Shown: positions 9,859-16,845 of the stretch, piece after piece
Layout: each line of letters opens with the position of its first letter
How positions within the stretch are numbered: the first letter of the stretch is position 1
Origin: an uncultured Anaeromusa sp.
Lineage (GTDB): Bacteria; Bacillota; Negativicutes; Anaeromusales; Anaeromusaceae
Reading direction: 5' to 3'
Length of the DNA stretch: 64,000 nt
NCBI RefSeq assembly: GCF_963668665.1
Contig: NZ_OY764902.1
Span: 2,370,001 to 2,434,000 of the forward strand
Program-made: the position numbers and the translations under genes
The notes under the pieces: model-generated
The model's database searches: none
Seen by the model: only the letters and a program-made list of their open reading frames with translations
What the model was told of the DNA's origin: nothing

Positions 9859-10311
9859 ATGAAAACAATAGTAGGGTCTGCAGAATGTTTGGTTTTTGTT
9901 TACGGAACGTTGCAGGAGGGGCAAGCAAACGAGAAGGTGGCGGCTTCGTATGTGCAAAAACGGTGGCGAGGACGTATTAAAGGGCGGCTGTATCATCTTA
10001 CAGACCGAGGCTATCCGGCAGTGCTTCTTGAAGAAGAAGGAGTGGTCTGGGGAGAATGCTTGCAGCTTAAACAACCAGAGAAGGCACTTCAGGCGTTGGA
10101 TGCGCTGGAAGAGTATTTTGGGCCGGATGATGTTCGCAATGAATATGACCGCCGCCGCTGCCTTGTTTGCAGCGACGACGGTCAAGAATGGAAAGCCTAT
10201 GTGTATGTCTGGCCTCAGGGGAAATCCTTGCCCAAGAAGACGACCGTTCTGCCTGAAGGATGCTGGCCAGCTAAAAGACAAATTCAGCGTCCGCCAGCAT
10301 GCCTGCTTTGA
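9859..10311 (+). CDS. Gamma-glutamylcyclotransferase-like (AIG2/GGCT fold) protein
   Basis: A 150-residue protein of the GGCT/AIG2 fold. The substrate loop FVYGTLQEGQANE near the N-terminus, the GRLYHLTDRGYPAV segment and the acidic LDALEEYFG segment holding the likely catalytic Glu are the family signature. Members release 5-oxoproline from gamma-glutamyl peptides or amines; the substrate here is unknown. The start has GAGGAGGAAGGGG upstream. The last 41 bases overlap antisense with the end of the HlyD-like gene, and the C-terminus after about residue 135 looks unstructured. Confidence 0.78.
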   Translation: MKTIVGSAECLVFVYGTLQEGQANEKVAASYVQKRWRGRIKGRLYHLTDRGYPAVLLEEEGVVWGECLQLKQPEKALQALDALEEYFGPDDVRNEYDRRRCLVCSDDGQEWKAYVYVWPQGKSLPKKTTVLPEGCWPAKRQIQRPPACLL

Positions 10312-11254
10312 AGGGCGAAGGCGTTTCGCTTGGGAGGGACACCTTAATCGGCTGGCGTTGTCCGGTTGCGCCTGCGGCGGAGGTTTCCAGAACCTCGCCA
10401 TTAAATGTTTGGCCTGGCAGATCCCGCAGGACGAAATTTACGCTTTGACCGGCTTGCAGTCTGGGGGCGTCGCTTGTGTCCACTCGGACGGTGAGCCATA
10501 GTTCGGTATTGGAGATGACCGCCAGCAACGGCTGCCCGGAGGCAACGCTATCGCCAGCGCGAACGCTTAGTAAAGAAACGGTGCCGCTAGTCGGTGCGGT
10601 AACGATTTTTTGCTGTTCCAAGGTCTGCAGGGCAGCTAGTTTTTGTTCGGCTTGCTGGATCTGTTGCTGTGCCATGCGAACTTCGTTGGGATCAGGCGGT
10701 TGATTGGGAGTTGTGGTCATGATTGGAGTCGCGCTGGCTGCCTGACGGGCTTGTTCGTAGGCGCTGGCGGCGCGATCACGCGCGGCGGCGCTGATTCCGC
10801 CTAGTGCATACAATTCTTGCATTTTTTGGTAATGCTGGGCGGCTTGTTCCAGGCGCGCTACAGCGCCGCTGTCAATACTGCCGCCTGTTTGCAGCGGTTG
10901 ACCTCGGCGGCCTTGGCTGACCTGTGCGTAAAGCGCCCGGGCGGCAATAAGCGCGGCTGAAGCGTCTTCTTTTTGCCTTTCTAATTCAGGAAAGTGCAGT
11001 GTGAGCAAGGGGGTTCCCTTTTCGACGACGTCGCCGTCTTTTACGAGAACTTCTAAAATTTGACCGGAAGACCGAGCTGTTTGGCTATAGAGAGCTCCTT
11101 GAATGCGGGCGTCCGAACTTTTTAGGGTAGAGGTGTTTTGGTACCAGAAATACACTCCCAAGGCCAACCCTATGGCTAAGAGAACAACCGTAAGCACCCG
11201 CAAAGCGAAAGCGGCGCGTGGTGATAATAAATCATCGCTATTGGTGTCTGACAT
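10271..11254 (-). CDS. HlyD/EmrA-type membrane fusion (periplasmic adaptor) protein
   Basis: A 327-residue adaptor with a cytoplasmic N-terminus, one membrane anchor at about residues 17-38 and the split lipoyl/barrel-sandwich domain. The first half-motif is SGQILEVLVKDGDVVEKGTPLL, the second TSGTVSLLSVRAGDSVASGQPLL; between them are Ala/Gln-rich helices that would form the hairpin, followed by a beta-barrel. Such adaptors bridge an inner-membrane pump to an outer-membrane channel, consistent with a double-membraned cell. No pump or channel gene is adjacent, so the partner is unknown. AAAGGAG precedes the ATG. The 3' end runs 41 bases into the convergent GGCT-like gene. Confidence 0.85.
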   Translation of the reverse strand: MSDTNSDDLLSPRAAFALRVLTVVLLAIGLALGVYFWYQNTSTLKSSDARIQGALYSQTARSSGQILEVLVKDGDVVEKGTPLLTLHFPELERQKEDASAALIAARALYAQVSQGRRGQPLQTGGSIDSGAVARLEQAAQHYQKMQELYALGGISAAARDRAASAYEQARQAASATPIMTTTPNQPPDPNEVRMAQQQIQQAEQKLAALQTLEQQKIVTAPTSGTVSLLSVRAGDSVASGQPLLAVISNTELWLTVRVDTSDAPRLQAGQSVNFVLRDLPGQTFNGEVLETSAAGATGQRQPIKVSLPSETPSPFKAGMLADAEFVF

Positions 11255-11424
11255 GTAGATGCTCCTTTACTTATGCTGATTCAATCAATATAGATTAGTG
11301 CAGTCTATCCCGTCTTTTGATTTCGGCGTAGCTTAGTCAGTTCCTGCAGGCATAGCAAAAAAGTCATCATTTCGACACAATGCGGCGAAAGTCTGCTAAA
11401 GCAGAGGCTCTCTGGCAGGGTTCA

Positions 11425-11433
11425 TGCTATAAT
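11425..11433 (+). promoter_or_regulatory. Extended -10 promoter for cca
   Basis: TGCTATAAT, an ideal extended -10 element, about 120 bases before the cca start. No clear -35 box. Confidence 0.5.
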
Positions 11434-11552
11434 GAAATGGAAAAGAAAGCGTAAGCGGTACACCACACAGTGCTTGATTTTGCAGGCGTGCATGCGGAAA
11501 TGAGGCGATAGCTGCCATGTGGTTGAAAGTGCAAGGAGACGTGGAGGCGGTT

Positions 11553-12959
11553 ATGAAGCAAGCCCGAAAAATTCTTGAAGCTCTGACCCAGGAAGGTTGG
11601 CAAGCCTATATGGTAGGCGGTGCAGTGCGGGATTTGTTCCTCGGCGTTAACCATATTGATGTTGATATCTGCACGAATGCCAAGCCGGACGATATTCGCG
11701 CTATGGCTATCAGGCGGGGCTGGAAGACCAGCGACGTGGGAGCGAGATTTGGCAGTGTGCTGGTTGTAATAGCAGGCATTCCTTATGATGTTACCACTTT
11801 CCGCCGGGAAGAATATGGCGAAGACAGCCACAGGCCGAAAAAAGTGGAGTGGGGCGACTCCTTGTTGGAAGACTTAAGCCGCCGGGACTTTACGATTAAT
11901 ACCTTATGCCTGGATGTGAACGGCGATTTATATGATCCTTTTGGCGGTTTGAGCGATTTGCGTTTAGGACGTATTCGGGCTGTAGGCGAGGCTACGGTTC
12001 GTTTTGCCGAAGATGGTTTGCGCATGTTTCGAGCCGCCCGATTTATGGCGCAGTTGGGTTTTTCTTTAGATACGGACATTTTCCCGGCCATTGTAGCCAA
12101 CCGAGAGCGGGTGAGGGGGTTATCGGTGGAACGGGTGCGCAATGAATTGGAGAAGACTCTCCTGGCTAGGCATGCAGCGAAGGGAATTCATGTTTTGCGC
12201 ATGACCGGGCTGCTTGCCGAAACTTGTCGGGCAAAAGACGAGGGCGTGGCGCAGAACGTGCCTATTTTGCCGGAACTTATGCATCTATATCAACTGCCGC
12301 AAAATCCGAAGCATCATCGTTTGAATGCATGGCGTCATGTATTGGATACAGTGGAACGGATTGAGCCGCAATTGGCGTTGCGTTGGGCGGCGCTGCTTCA
12401 TGATGTGGCGAAGGGATTGCCAGGAGTGCGGGGGGTAAACGCGCAGGGCGAGTGGACGGACCATCGTCATGACGTGGTAGGCACGGAACTTGCAGAAAAT
12501 ATACTTAGCCGCCTGCGTGTAGACCCGCAAGTGGCTAAACGTGCAGTGTGGCTGGTTAGAAACCATATGCACGCGCCGGATTTGTCGCGTAAATCCGTGG
12601 TGCGCTGGCTGCGCAAACGCGCGGTCGCGTTCCGTGACGTAGAGGAGTTACGGCAAGCAGTAATGCAGCTTTTTGCTTTATATTGGGCGGATGCGACAGC
12701 GACGCGTACGAAGCCGAACGATTCGTTAGAGCAGTTGTTGCAGAAGGTGGAGCCCATTTTGCAACAGACGCCCTTTTTTGTCTCGCAGCTGGCCATTTCC
12801 GGCGGCGACATTGCGGCGAAGTTGGGCAGAGGGCCGCAAGTTGGGGCGTTTCAGAAAAATTTGCTGCAGCGCATTCAAAGCGGAATGCTAAAAAATGAAG
12901 CAGACGTTTTGCGGCAGGCCTTGTTGTTGCGCAAGGAACGGCAAAAGCAATTGCAGTGA
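11553..12959 (+). CDS. cca: CCA tRNA nucleotidyltransferase with HD domain
   Basis: About 468 residues. It adds or repairs the 3' CCA of tRNAs. The nucleotidyltransferase head has MVGGAVRDLFLG, the metal-binding DVDIC and RRDFTINTLCLD; the neck/body follows with EDGLRMFRAARFMAQLGF. A second domain has the HD phosphohydrolase motif LLHDVAKG plus a later RNHMHAPD. I prefer the ATG at 11553, with GGAGG five bases upstream and the family start right after it; an ATG at 11517 in the same frame would add 12 residues. It is monocistronic or leads into the VTT gene, which has its own promoter. Confidence 0.92.
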   Translation: MKQARKILEALTQEGWQAYMVGGAVRDLFLGVNHIDVDICTNAKPDDIRAMAIRRGWKTSDVGARFGSVLVVIAGIPYDVTTFRREEYGEDSHRPKKVEWGDSLLEDLSRRDFTINTLCLDVNGDLYDPFGGLSDLRLGRIRAVGEATVRFAEDGLRMFRAARFMAQLGFSLDTDIFPAIVANRERVRGLSVERVRNELEKTLLARHAAKGIHVLRMTGLLAETCRAKDEGVAQNVPILPELMHLYQLPQNPKHHRLNAWRHVLDTVERIEPQLALRWAALLHDVAKGLPGVRGVNAQGEWTDHRHDVVGTELAENILSRLRVDPQVAKRAVWLVRNHMHAPDLSRKSVVRWLRKRAVAFRDVEELRQAVMQLFALYWADATATRTKPNDSLEQLLQKVEPILQQTPFFVSQLAISGGDIAAKLGRGPQVGAFQKNLLQRIQSGMLKNEADVLRQALLLRKERQKQLQ

Positions 12960-12979
12960 CCTCCAGAGATTGCTATAAT
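12951..12979 (+). promoter_or_regulatory. Sigma-A promoter for the VTT/ABA-sandwich operon
   Basis: TTGCAG, 17-base spacer, TATAAT with an extended TGC before it. The -35 box lies inside the last codons of cca. Confidence 0.65.
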
Positions 12980-13046
12980 ATAAGAATGAGATTTGCCAAA
13001 GAACAAAGACAGTGATGTTTAGGTTTAGGAAGGACAGGTGCGAAGC

Positions 13047-13670
13047 ATGGAGACAGCCTGGCTGCAGGACGGAGTCGCCTTTTTTCAAACATATGGTTTA
13101 TGGGGGCTGCTGGCCGTGGCATTCCTGGAGTCTTTTATTTCTCCCATTTTACCGGATTTACTGCTGATCCCCATGGCGCTGGCTAATCCAGAACAAGCGA
13201 TCTGGTATGCCGTCTGGACGACCCTTACTTCGGTTTTGGGCGGTTTTATCGGCTATTACGGCGGCCATCGCTTTGGTGAACCCGCATTGCGGCGTATTGT
13301 TCCAGAGCGGCATTTAGAGACAATCCGCTGTTGGATGGAAAAGTATGGCGCCTTGGCGGTGTTTTTGGCGGCTATGTCGCCGATTCCTTATAAGTTTGTT
13401 TCCATTAGCGCTGGCGCTTTTCGTGTAAATTTGGGCCTTTTCTTTGTCTTTTCTTTTTTGGGACGCGCGAAACGGTTTTTGGTGGAGGGGCTGTTGATTT
13501 ACTATTATGGATCCCAAGCGTTGGCCATGTTTGAAAAGTATAAGACCGAAGCAATTATCGGCTTTGTACTTGTAAGCGTTTTGATGGTCCTTGGAGTCTA
13601 CCTATTTCGCCGGCATAAAATGCAGGCTCGTGTGGCAGTATCAGCAGAAGCTAGGAGGCAGGAACTATGA
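13047..13670 (+). CDS. VTT-domain (DedA/YqaA-like) membrane protein
   Basis: A 207-residue integral membrane protein of the SNARE-associated/VTT superfamily. Hydrophobic segments are seen at about residues 15-50, 55-75, 105-130 and 165-190; the re-entrant loop region has SFISPILPDLLLIPMALA and FIGYYGGHRFG. LGRAKRFLVEGLLIYYYG near residue 135 is closest to the YqaA subgroup. DedA-family members are linked to lipid carrier flipping and envelope homeostasis; the role of this subgroup is not established. ATG 13047 is chosen with AGGACAGG upstream; a GTG nine bases earlier is possible. The stop overlaps the next gene by four bases (ATGA). Confidence 0.8.
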   Translation: METAWLQDGVAFFQTYGLWGLLAVAFLESFISPILPDLLLIPMALANPEQAIWYAVWTTLTSVLGGFIGYYGGHRFGEPALRRIVPERHLETIRCWMEKYGALAVFLAAMSPIPYKFVSISAGAFRVNLGLFFVFSFLGRAKRFLVEGLLIYYYGSQALAMFEKYKTEAIIGFVLVSVLMVLGVYLFRRHKMQARVAVSAEARRQEL

Positions 13671-14086
13671 AGATAGAAGCAGAGGAAAACGCGCTGCAGG
13701 GGCGTGAATTGGATGAGGCGGCAGCAGTGGCTAGCGGCGCCTATTGCTGGGTTACGCATACCTTGCAGTTTAGTGCGGAAATGGCGGTAAAATGGCTGAT
13801 GGCGAAAGAAACGCTGGCTGCCTTTAAGGGCATGTATCGTCCCATGCGCGAAGAAGAATGGGACGATCTAAAGCACCGCCAAGACTATGCGGAAGAAGTG
13901 CCTTGCTTTTCCACTGACGAGGCGGCTGCAGAGAAATTGTACGCTCTTTTGCAGCAACAAGGGCGGCAGATAGAAAGAAAGAACATGCCTGCGGGCGTGG
14001 CTGCTGTTTGCGGGGAAGCAGAAGCGGTTGCTGCTGCTTGGCCGGAAGCGCTGACTCGCTTAACGTTGCTTTTAAAAAGTTGCTGA
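13667..14086 (+). CDS. Small protein resembling phage ABA-sandwich domain proteins
   Basis: A 139-residue soluble protein overlapping the VTT gene by ATGA, so translationally coupled. I do not recognise it firmly. It starts with QGRELDEAAAVASG and later has PCFSTDEAAAEKLYALLQQQG; this GRELD ... ST-D-AAA-L spacing resembles the small ABA-sandwich proteins of phages, which usually have GRELDxxVAExVMG and a later STDIAAAWxxVEKL. The middle part (about 35-75) is Lys/Glu-rich, and the end is an Ala/Glu-rich helix. What such a protein does with a membrane partner is unknown. Confidence 0.6.
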   Translation: MKIEAEENALQGRELDEAAAVASGAYCWVTHTLQFSAEMAVKWLMAKETLAAFKGMYRPMREEEWDDLKHRQDYAEEVPCFSTDEAAAEKLYALLQQQGRQIERKNMPAGVAAVCGEAEAVAAAWPEALTRLTLLLKSC

Positions 14087-14105
14087 TTAATTTAATAAGG
14101 GAATA

Positions 14106-14134
14106 TTGACGCAATTCAAGTCTTTTGCTAATGT
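14106..14134 (+). promoter_or_regulatory. Promoter of the structured RNA upstream of degS
   Basis: TTGACG, 17-base spacer, TAATGT with an extended TGC. It predicts a transcript starting near 14141 in a gene-free region. Confidence 0.6.
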
Positions 14135-14140
14135 TTAAAT

Positions 14141-14394
14141 GAAAGAGTTGGACAAGCAGGGCTGTTTAATGACGGTTCGGCTTGAAAGACTACCTTCCTT
14201 GCTTGGGCGTTTTTAAGACGAACCAATGAGGAAGAGGCGGCGCAAGGCAGCTGTTTTGGCAGGTTAACCTGTTCTTAGTGACGTGTTGTGCAGCACCTGA
14301 GCCAGGCAGGACTGCAACTGAGACGTTAGCATGGCTGCGCGGGGTCGCGAAAAAAGCATTCGCAGAAGATGAGGTTCTGCGAATGCTTTTTTTT
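14141..14394 (+). ncRNA. Structured RNA, either a small RNA or a degS leader; family not recognised
   Basis: There is no credible coding frame between 14087 and 14428. A promoter at 14106-14134 and a terminator at 14356-14394 frame about 254 bases that fold into several stems. These are: 14146-14191 (AGT/ACT, then CAAGC/GCTTG, then CTGT/ACGG); 14194-14234 (CTTCCT/AGGAAG, TTGG/CCAA, CGT/ACG, 7-base loop); a 12-base palindrome at 14260-14271; and 14278-14331 (TGACGT/ACGTTA, then GTTG-GCAG/CTGCAAC). A CTGCG at 14334-14338 could pair with CGCAG in the terminator stem and act as an antiterminator. The degS gene begins 35 bases after the terminator, so a riboswitch-like leader is as likely as a free small RNA. 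Confidence 0.55.
14356..14394 (+). terminator. Terminator at the end of the structured RNA, upstream of degS
   Basis: A perfect 12-bp stem (14356-14367 with 14375-14386), 7-base loop, then eight T. It lies 35 bases before the degS start, so it ends a small RNA or attenuates degS. Confidence 0.88.
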
Positions 14395-14428
14395 AGCAAG
14401 GGAGAAGGAAAGGACAGGGGGGCCAAAA

Positions 14429-15589
14429 ATGGACGTCAGCGCAACAAAATTGGATGCGAAAATGCTCGACTCGATCGTGAAACGAACGGTAGAAGCGATT
14501 GAGGAAAGCAAAAGCGAGATATATGATGTGTATGAAGCCGCTTGCGGCGAGGTGGAAAAGCTGCGCCGGGATTTGCTGCGCCTGAAAGAAGAGGCGGCAA
14601 CTACCATTGATCGCGTAGACAAGCTGGAAATCAAGGAGAAGCAAGCTCGCATTAACTTGATGGAGGTAAGCAAATGCTTTCGTCAGTTTAGTGAAGAGGA
14701 CGTTCGCAAAGCCTATGATATGGCGCGAGATTTACAGGTGGAGCTGGCGGTAGCCAGAGAATGCGAGCTGAATCTGCGCTTGCGCCGGGATGAAATGGAG
14801 CTTCGTTTGCGAACGCTGGAGCTGACGGCGCACAAGGCGCAGCGTTTGGTTTCGCAGGTAGGGGCTGTTCTGGGCTATCTGGGGACGCAAATGGATGATG
14901 TAGTGGTGCATATCGAATCATTGCAGCAGACCCAGCGCCTGGGGGCGCAGATTATTCACGCCCAGGAAGAGGAACGGCGTCGCGTGGCCCGTGAAATTCA
15001 CGACGGTCCGGCGCAGACTATGGCGAATTTGGTATTTCGCACGGAAATTTGCGAACGTATGGTAGATCGCGATAGTCAGCGAGCAAAAGCGGAGCTGGCT
15101 GATTTGCGCGAGCAGGTACGAGGCTGTTTGCGGGAGGTGCGCAAAATTATCTGCGACTTACGCCCGATGTCCTTAGACGATTTAGGCTTGGTAGCGACCT
15201 TGAAAGGGCTTTGCCAGAGCTGCCGGGAGCAAAGCGGCATAGAAGCGCAGCTGCGTGTGATTGGCAAAGAAGTAAGCATGGACGCCTATCGGGAGACGGC
15301 TGTTTTTCGTATTGTCCAGGAGGCCTTGCATAATGTGGAAAAACATGCCAAAGCGAAACAGGTTCAGGTGGTCATGGAATACCGTCCGAAAACATTGCAG
15401 GTCTTGATTCAGGACGACGGGATAGGTTTTTCTTTGGATGAAAAGATTTCCGACGAATGCTTCGGGTTACTGGGGATGCGAGAGCGCGCTAACATTTTAA
15501 AAGGGGATTTGCGTGTTCAGTCTGAGCCAGGAGCGGGAACACAGCTGTTTTTGAAAATCCCATTGGAAGAAACGGACGAATTAGAGTAA
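14429..15589 (+). CDS. degS: DegS-type sensor histidine kinase without adjacent DegU
   Basis: A 386-residue soluble histidine kinase with the same layout as B. subtilis DegS. Residues 1 to about 175 are a long coiled-coil sensor region (LDAKMLDSIVKRTV at the start, FRQFSEEDVRKAYDMARDLQVEL in the middle). The HisKA_3 dimerisation helix carries EEERRRVAREIHDGPAQTMANL with the phospho-acceptor His. The HATPase domain has RIVQEALHNVEKHAKA (N box), DDGIGF and GLLGMRERA. DegS normally phosphorylates DegU, but no response regulator gene is next to it; the next gene is convergent pfkA. The ATG at 14429 follows AGGACAGGGGGG. Confidence 0.9.
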   Translation: MDVSATKLDAKMLDSIVKRTVEAIEESKSEIYDVYEAACGEVEKLRRDLLRLKEEAATTIDRVDKLEIKEKQARINLMEVSKCFRQFSEEDVRKAYDMARDLQVELAVARECELNLRLRRDEMELRLRTLELTAHKAQRLVSQVGAVLGYLGTQMDDVVVHIESLQQTQRLGAQIIHAQEEERRRVAREIHDGPAQTMANLVFRTEICERMVDRDSQRAKAELADLREQVRGCLREVRKIICDLRPMSLDDLGLVATLKGLCQSCREQSGIEAQLRVIGKEVSMDAYRETAVFRIVQEALHNVEKHAKAKQVQVVMEYRPKTLQVLIQDDGIGFSLDEKISDECFGLLGMRERANILKGDLRVQSEPGAGTQLFLKIPLEETDELE

Positions 15590-15601
15590 GGGTAGTGCAT
15601 C

Positions 15602-15642
15602 AGGACGGTCCTGGAAGAGGCATTCTTTCTGCAGGCCGTCCT
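15602..15642. terminator. Hairpin between convergent degS and pfkA
   Basis: AGGACGG (15602-15608) pairs with CCGTCCT (15636-15642) across a 27-base loop. No long T run follows on either strand, so terminator function is uncertain. Confidence 0.4.
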
Positions 15643-15666
15643 TTGCTATTGTAGAACTTGGTTTTA

Positions 15667-16746
15667 TCAGTCTCCAAAGGAAATGCCCAGATTTTTAGCA
15701 GTTTGCACAAGCTCGCCGTGAATGGGGACGGTTTTAAGTTCGCCGACCGCGCTTGCTAAGGGGACAGAGACGATCTCGGAGCCATGCAGGGCGGTCATGC
15801 AGCCGAATTTTCCGTCTAGCAGGCATTGGACGGCCACTGTTCCATAGCGGGAGGCCAAAAGACGGTCAAAAGCAGTGGGAGAGCCGCCTCGTTGCAGGTG
15901 GCCTAGGATAGTAACCCGCGTTTCCAAGGTAGTAAGCGCTTCGATATCATTGGCCAGATGGTGGCTGACGCCTCCTAAACGCTGCGGATCGGGGCTGCCT
16001 TCTACCAAACGTTGGATGGTATAGCTGCCGCCCAGCGCTTTGGCTCCTTCCGCAACGACAATGATACTGAAGCTTTTTCCTAAAGAGCGCCGTTTTTTGA
16101 TGGCCGTGATGATTTTTTTGATGTCATAAGGAATTTCCGGGATCACAATCACATCCGCGCCGCCGGCAATGCCGGCCTGTAAGGCAATCCAGCCTGTGTA
16201 GCGTCCCATTACTTCCAAAAGCATGACCCGATGATGGGATTCGGCGGTAGTATGTAATTTATCAAGGGCGTCTACGGCGGTAGTGACAGCAGACTCGAAG
16301 CCAAAGGTGTAGTCTGTGGCGGATAAATCATTGTCAATGGTTTTGGGAACGCCGACAATGGGGACCCCTAAAGCGGCAAATTGGTTGGCGATATGCAAAG
16401 AGCCGTCGCCGCCGACGACGATAAGGCCGTCGATTTCCCATTGTTTCAAATGATCCAGAACGTCCTGGCTTTTATCGACATAGATGCATGCTTCGCCGCT
16501 TTTGCAGGCATAGGAAAACGGGTTGTCGCGGTTGGTTGTGCCTAAAATGGTGCCGCCGCGATGTAAAAGACCGCTGACGCTTTGGAGATTCAAGCGTAGG
16601 GTTTTGCCATGAATTAAACCGGAAAAGCCATTTTTTATGCCAGTGACTTTAATGTTATGCTGTGAGGCCATTTTGACAACGCTGCGGATGACGGCGTTAA
16701 GGCCAGGGCAATCGCCGCCGCCGGTAAGAATCGCTATATGCTTCAT
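15667..16746 (-). CDS. pfkA: 6-phosphofructokinase, ATP-type residue set with group III features
   Basis: A 359-residue phosphofructokinase that phosphorylates fructose 6-phosphate. It has GGGDCPGLNAVIRS at residues 9-22 and GGDGS, where the last Gly favours ATP over pyrophosphate (pyrophosphate enzymes have Asp). It then has PKTIDND, where Lys replaces the Gly of classic allosteric ATP enzymes. GGDGS with PKTIDND is the pattern of group III/mixed-type PFKs. MGRYTGWIALQAGIAGGAD and LGHLQRGGSPTAFDR are also present. The ATG at 16746 is chosen, with GGAG upstream; longer upstream extensions have no family homology. It is divergent from the decarboxylase gene. Confidence 0.92.
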   Translation of the reverse strand: MKHIAILTGGGDCPGLNAVIRSVVKMASQHNIKVTGIKNGFSGLIHGKTLRLNLQSVSGLLHRGGTILGTTNRDNPFSYACKSGEACIYVDKSQDVLDHLKQWEIDGLIVVGGDGSLHIANQFAALGVPIVGVPKTIDNDLSATDYTFGFESAVTTAVDALDKLHTTAESHHRVMLLEVMGRYTGWIALQAGIAGGADVIVIPEIPYDIKKIITAIKKRRSLGKSFSIIVVAEGAKALGGSYTIQRLVEGSPDPQRLGGVSHHLANDIEALTTLETRVTILGHLQRGGSPTAFDRLLASRYGTVAVQCLLDGKFGCMTALHGSEIVSVPLASAVGELKTVPIHGELVQTAKNLGISFGD

Positions 16747-16845
16747 ACAGATGCTCCTTTTAGTGGTATACTGAACATGAAGTTCTGCATAATTGTGCAG
16801 ATTTCCTCTGTTTGTGTCAAGTCTGATGAAGTGCAAGGAGAATAC

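Noticed and set aside
14141-14394. 6S RNA or tmRNA
   Set aside because: The pairing gives several separate hairpins, not one long bubble-containing rod, and there is no tRNA-like end or tag frame.
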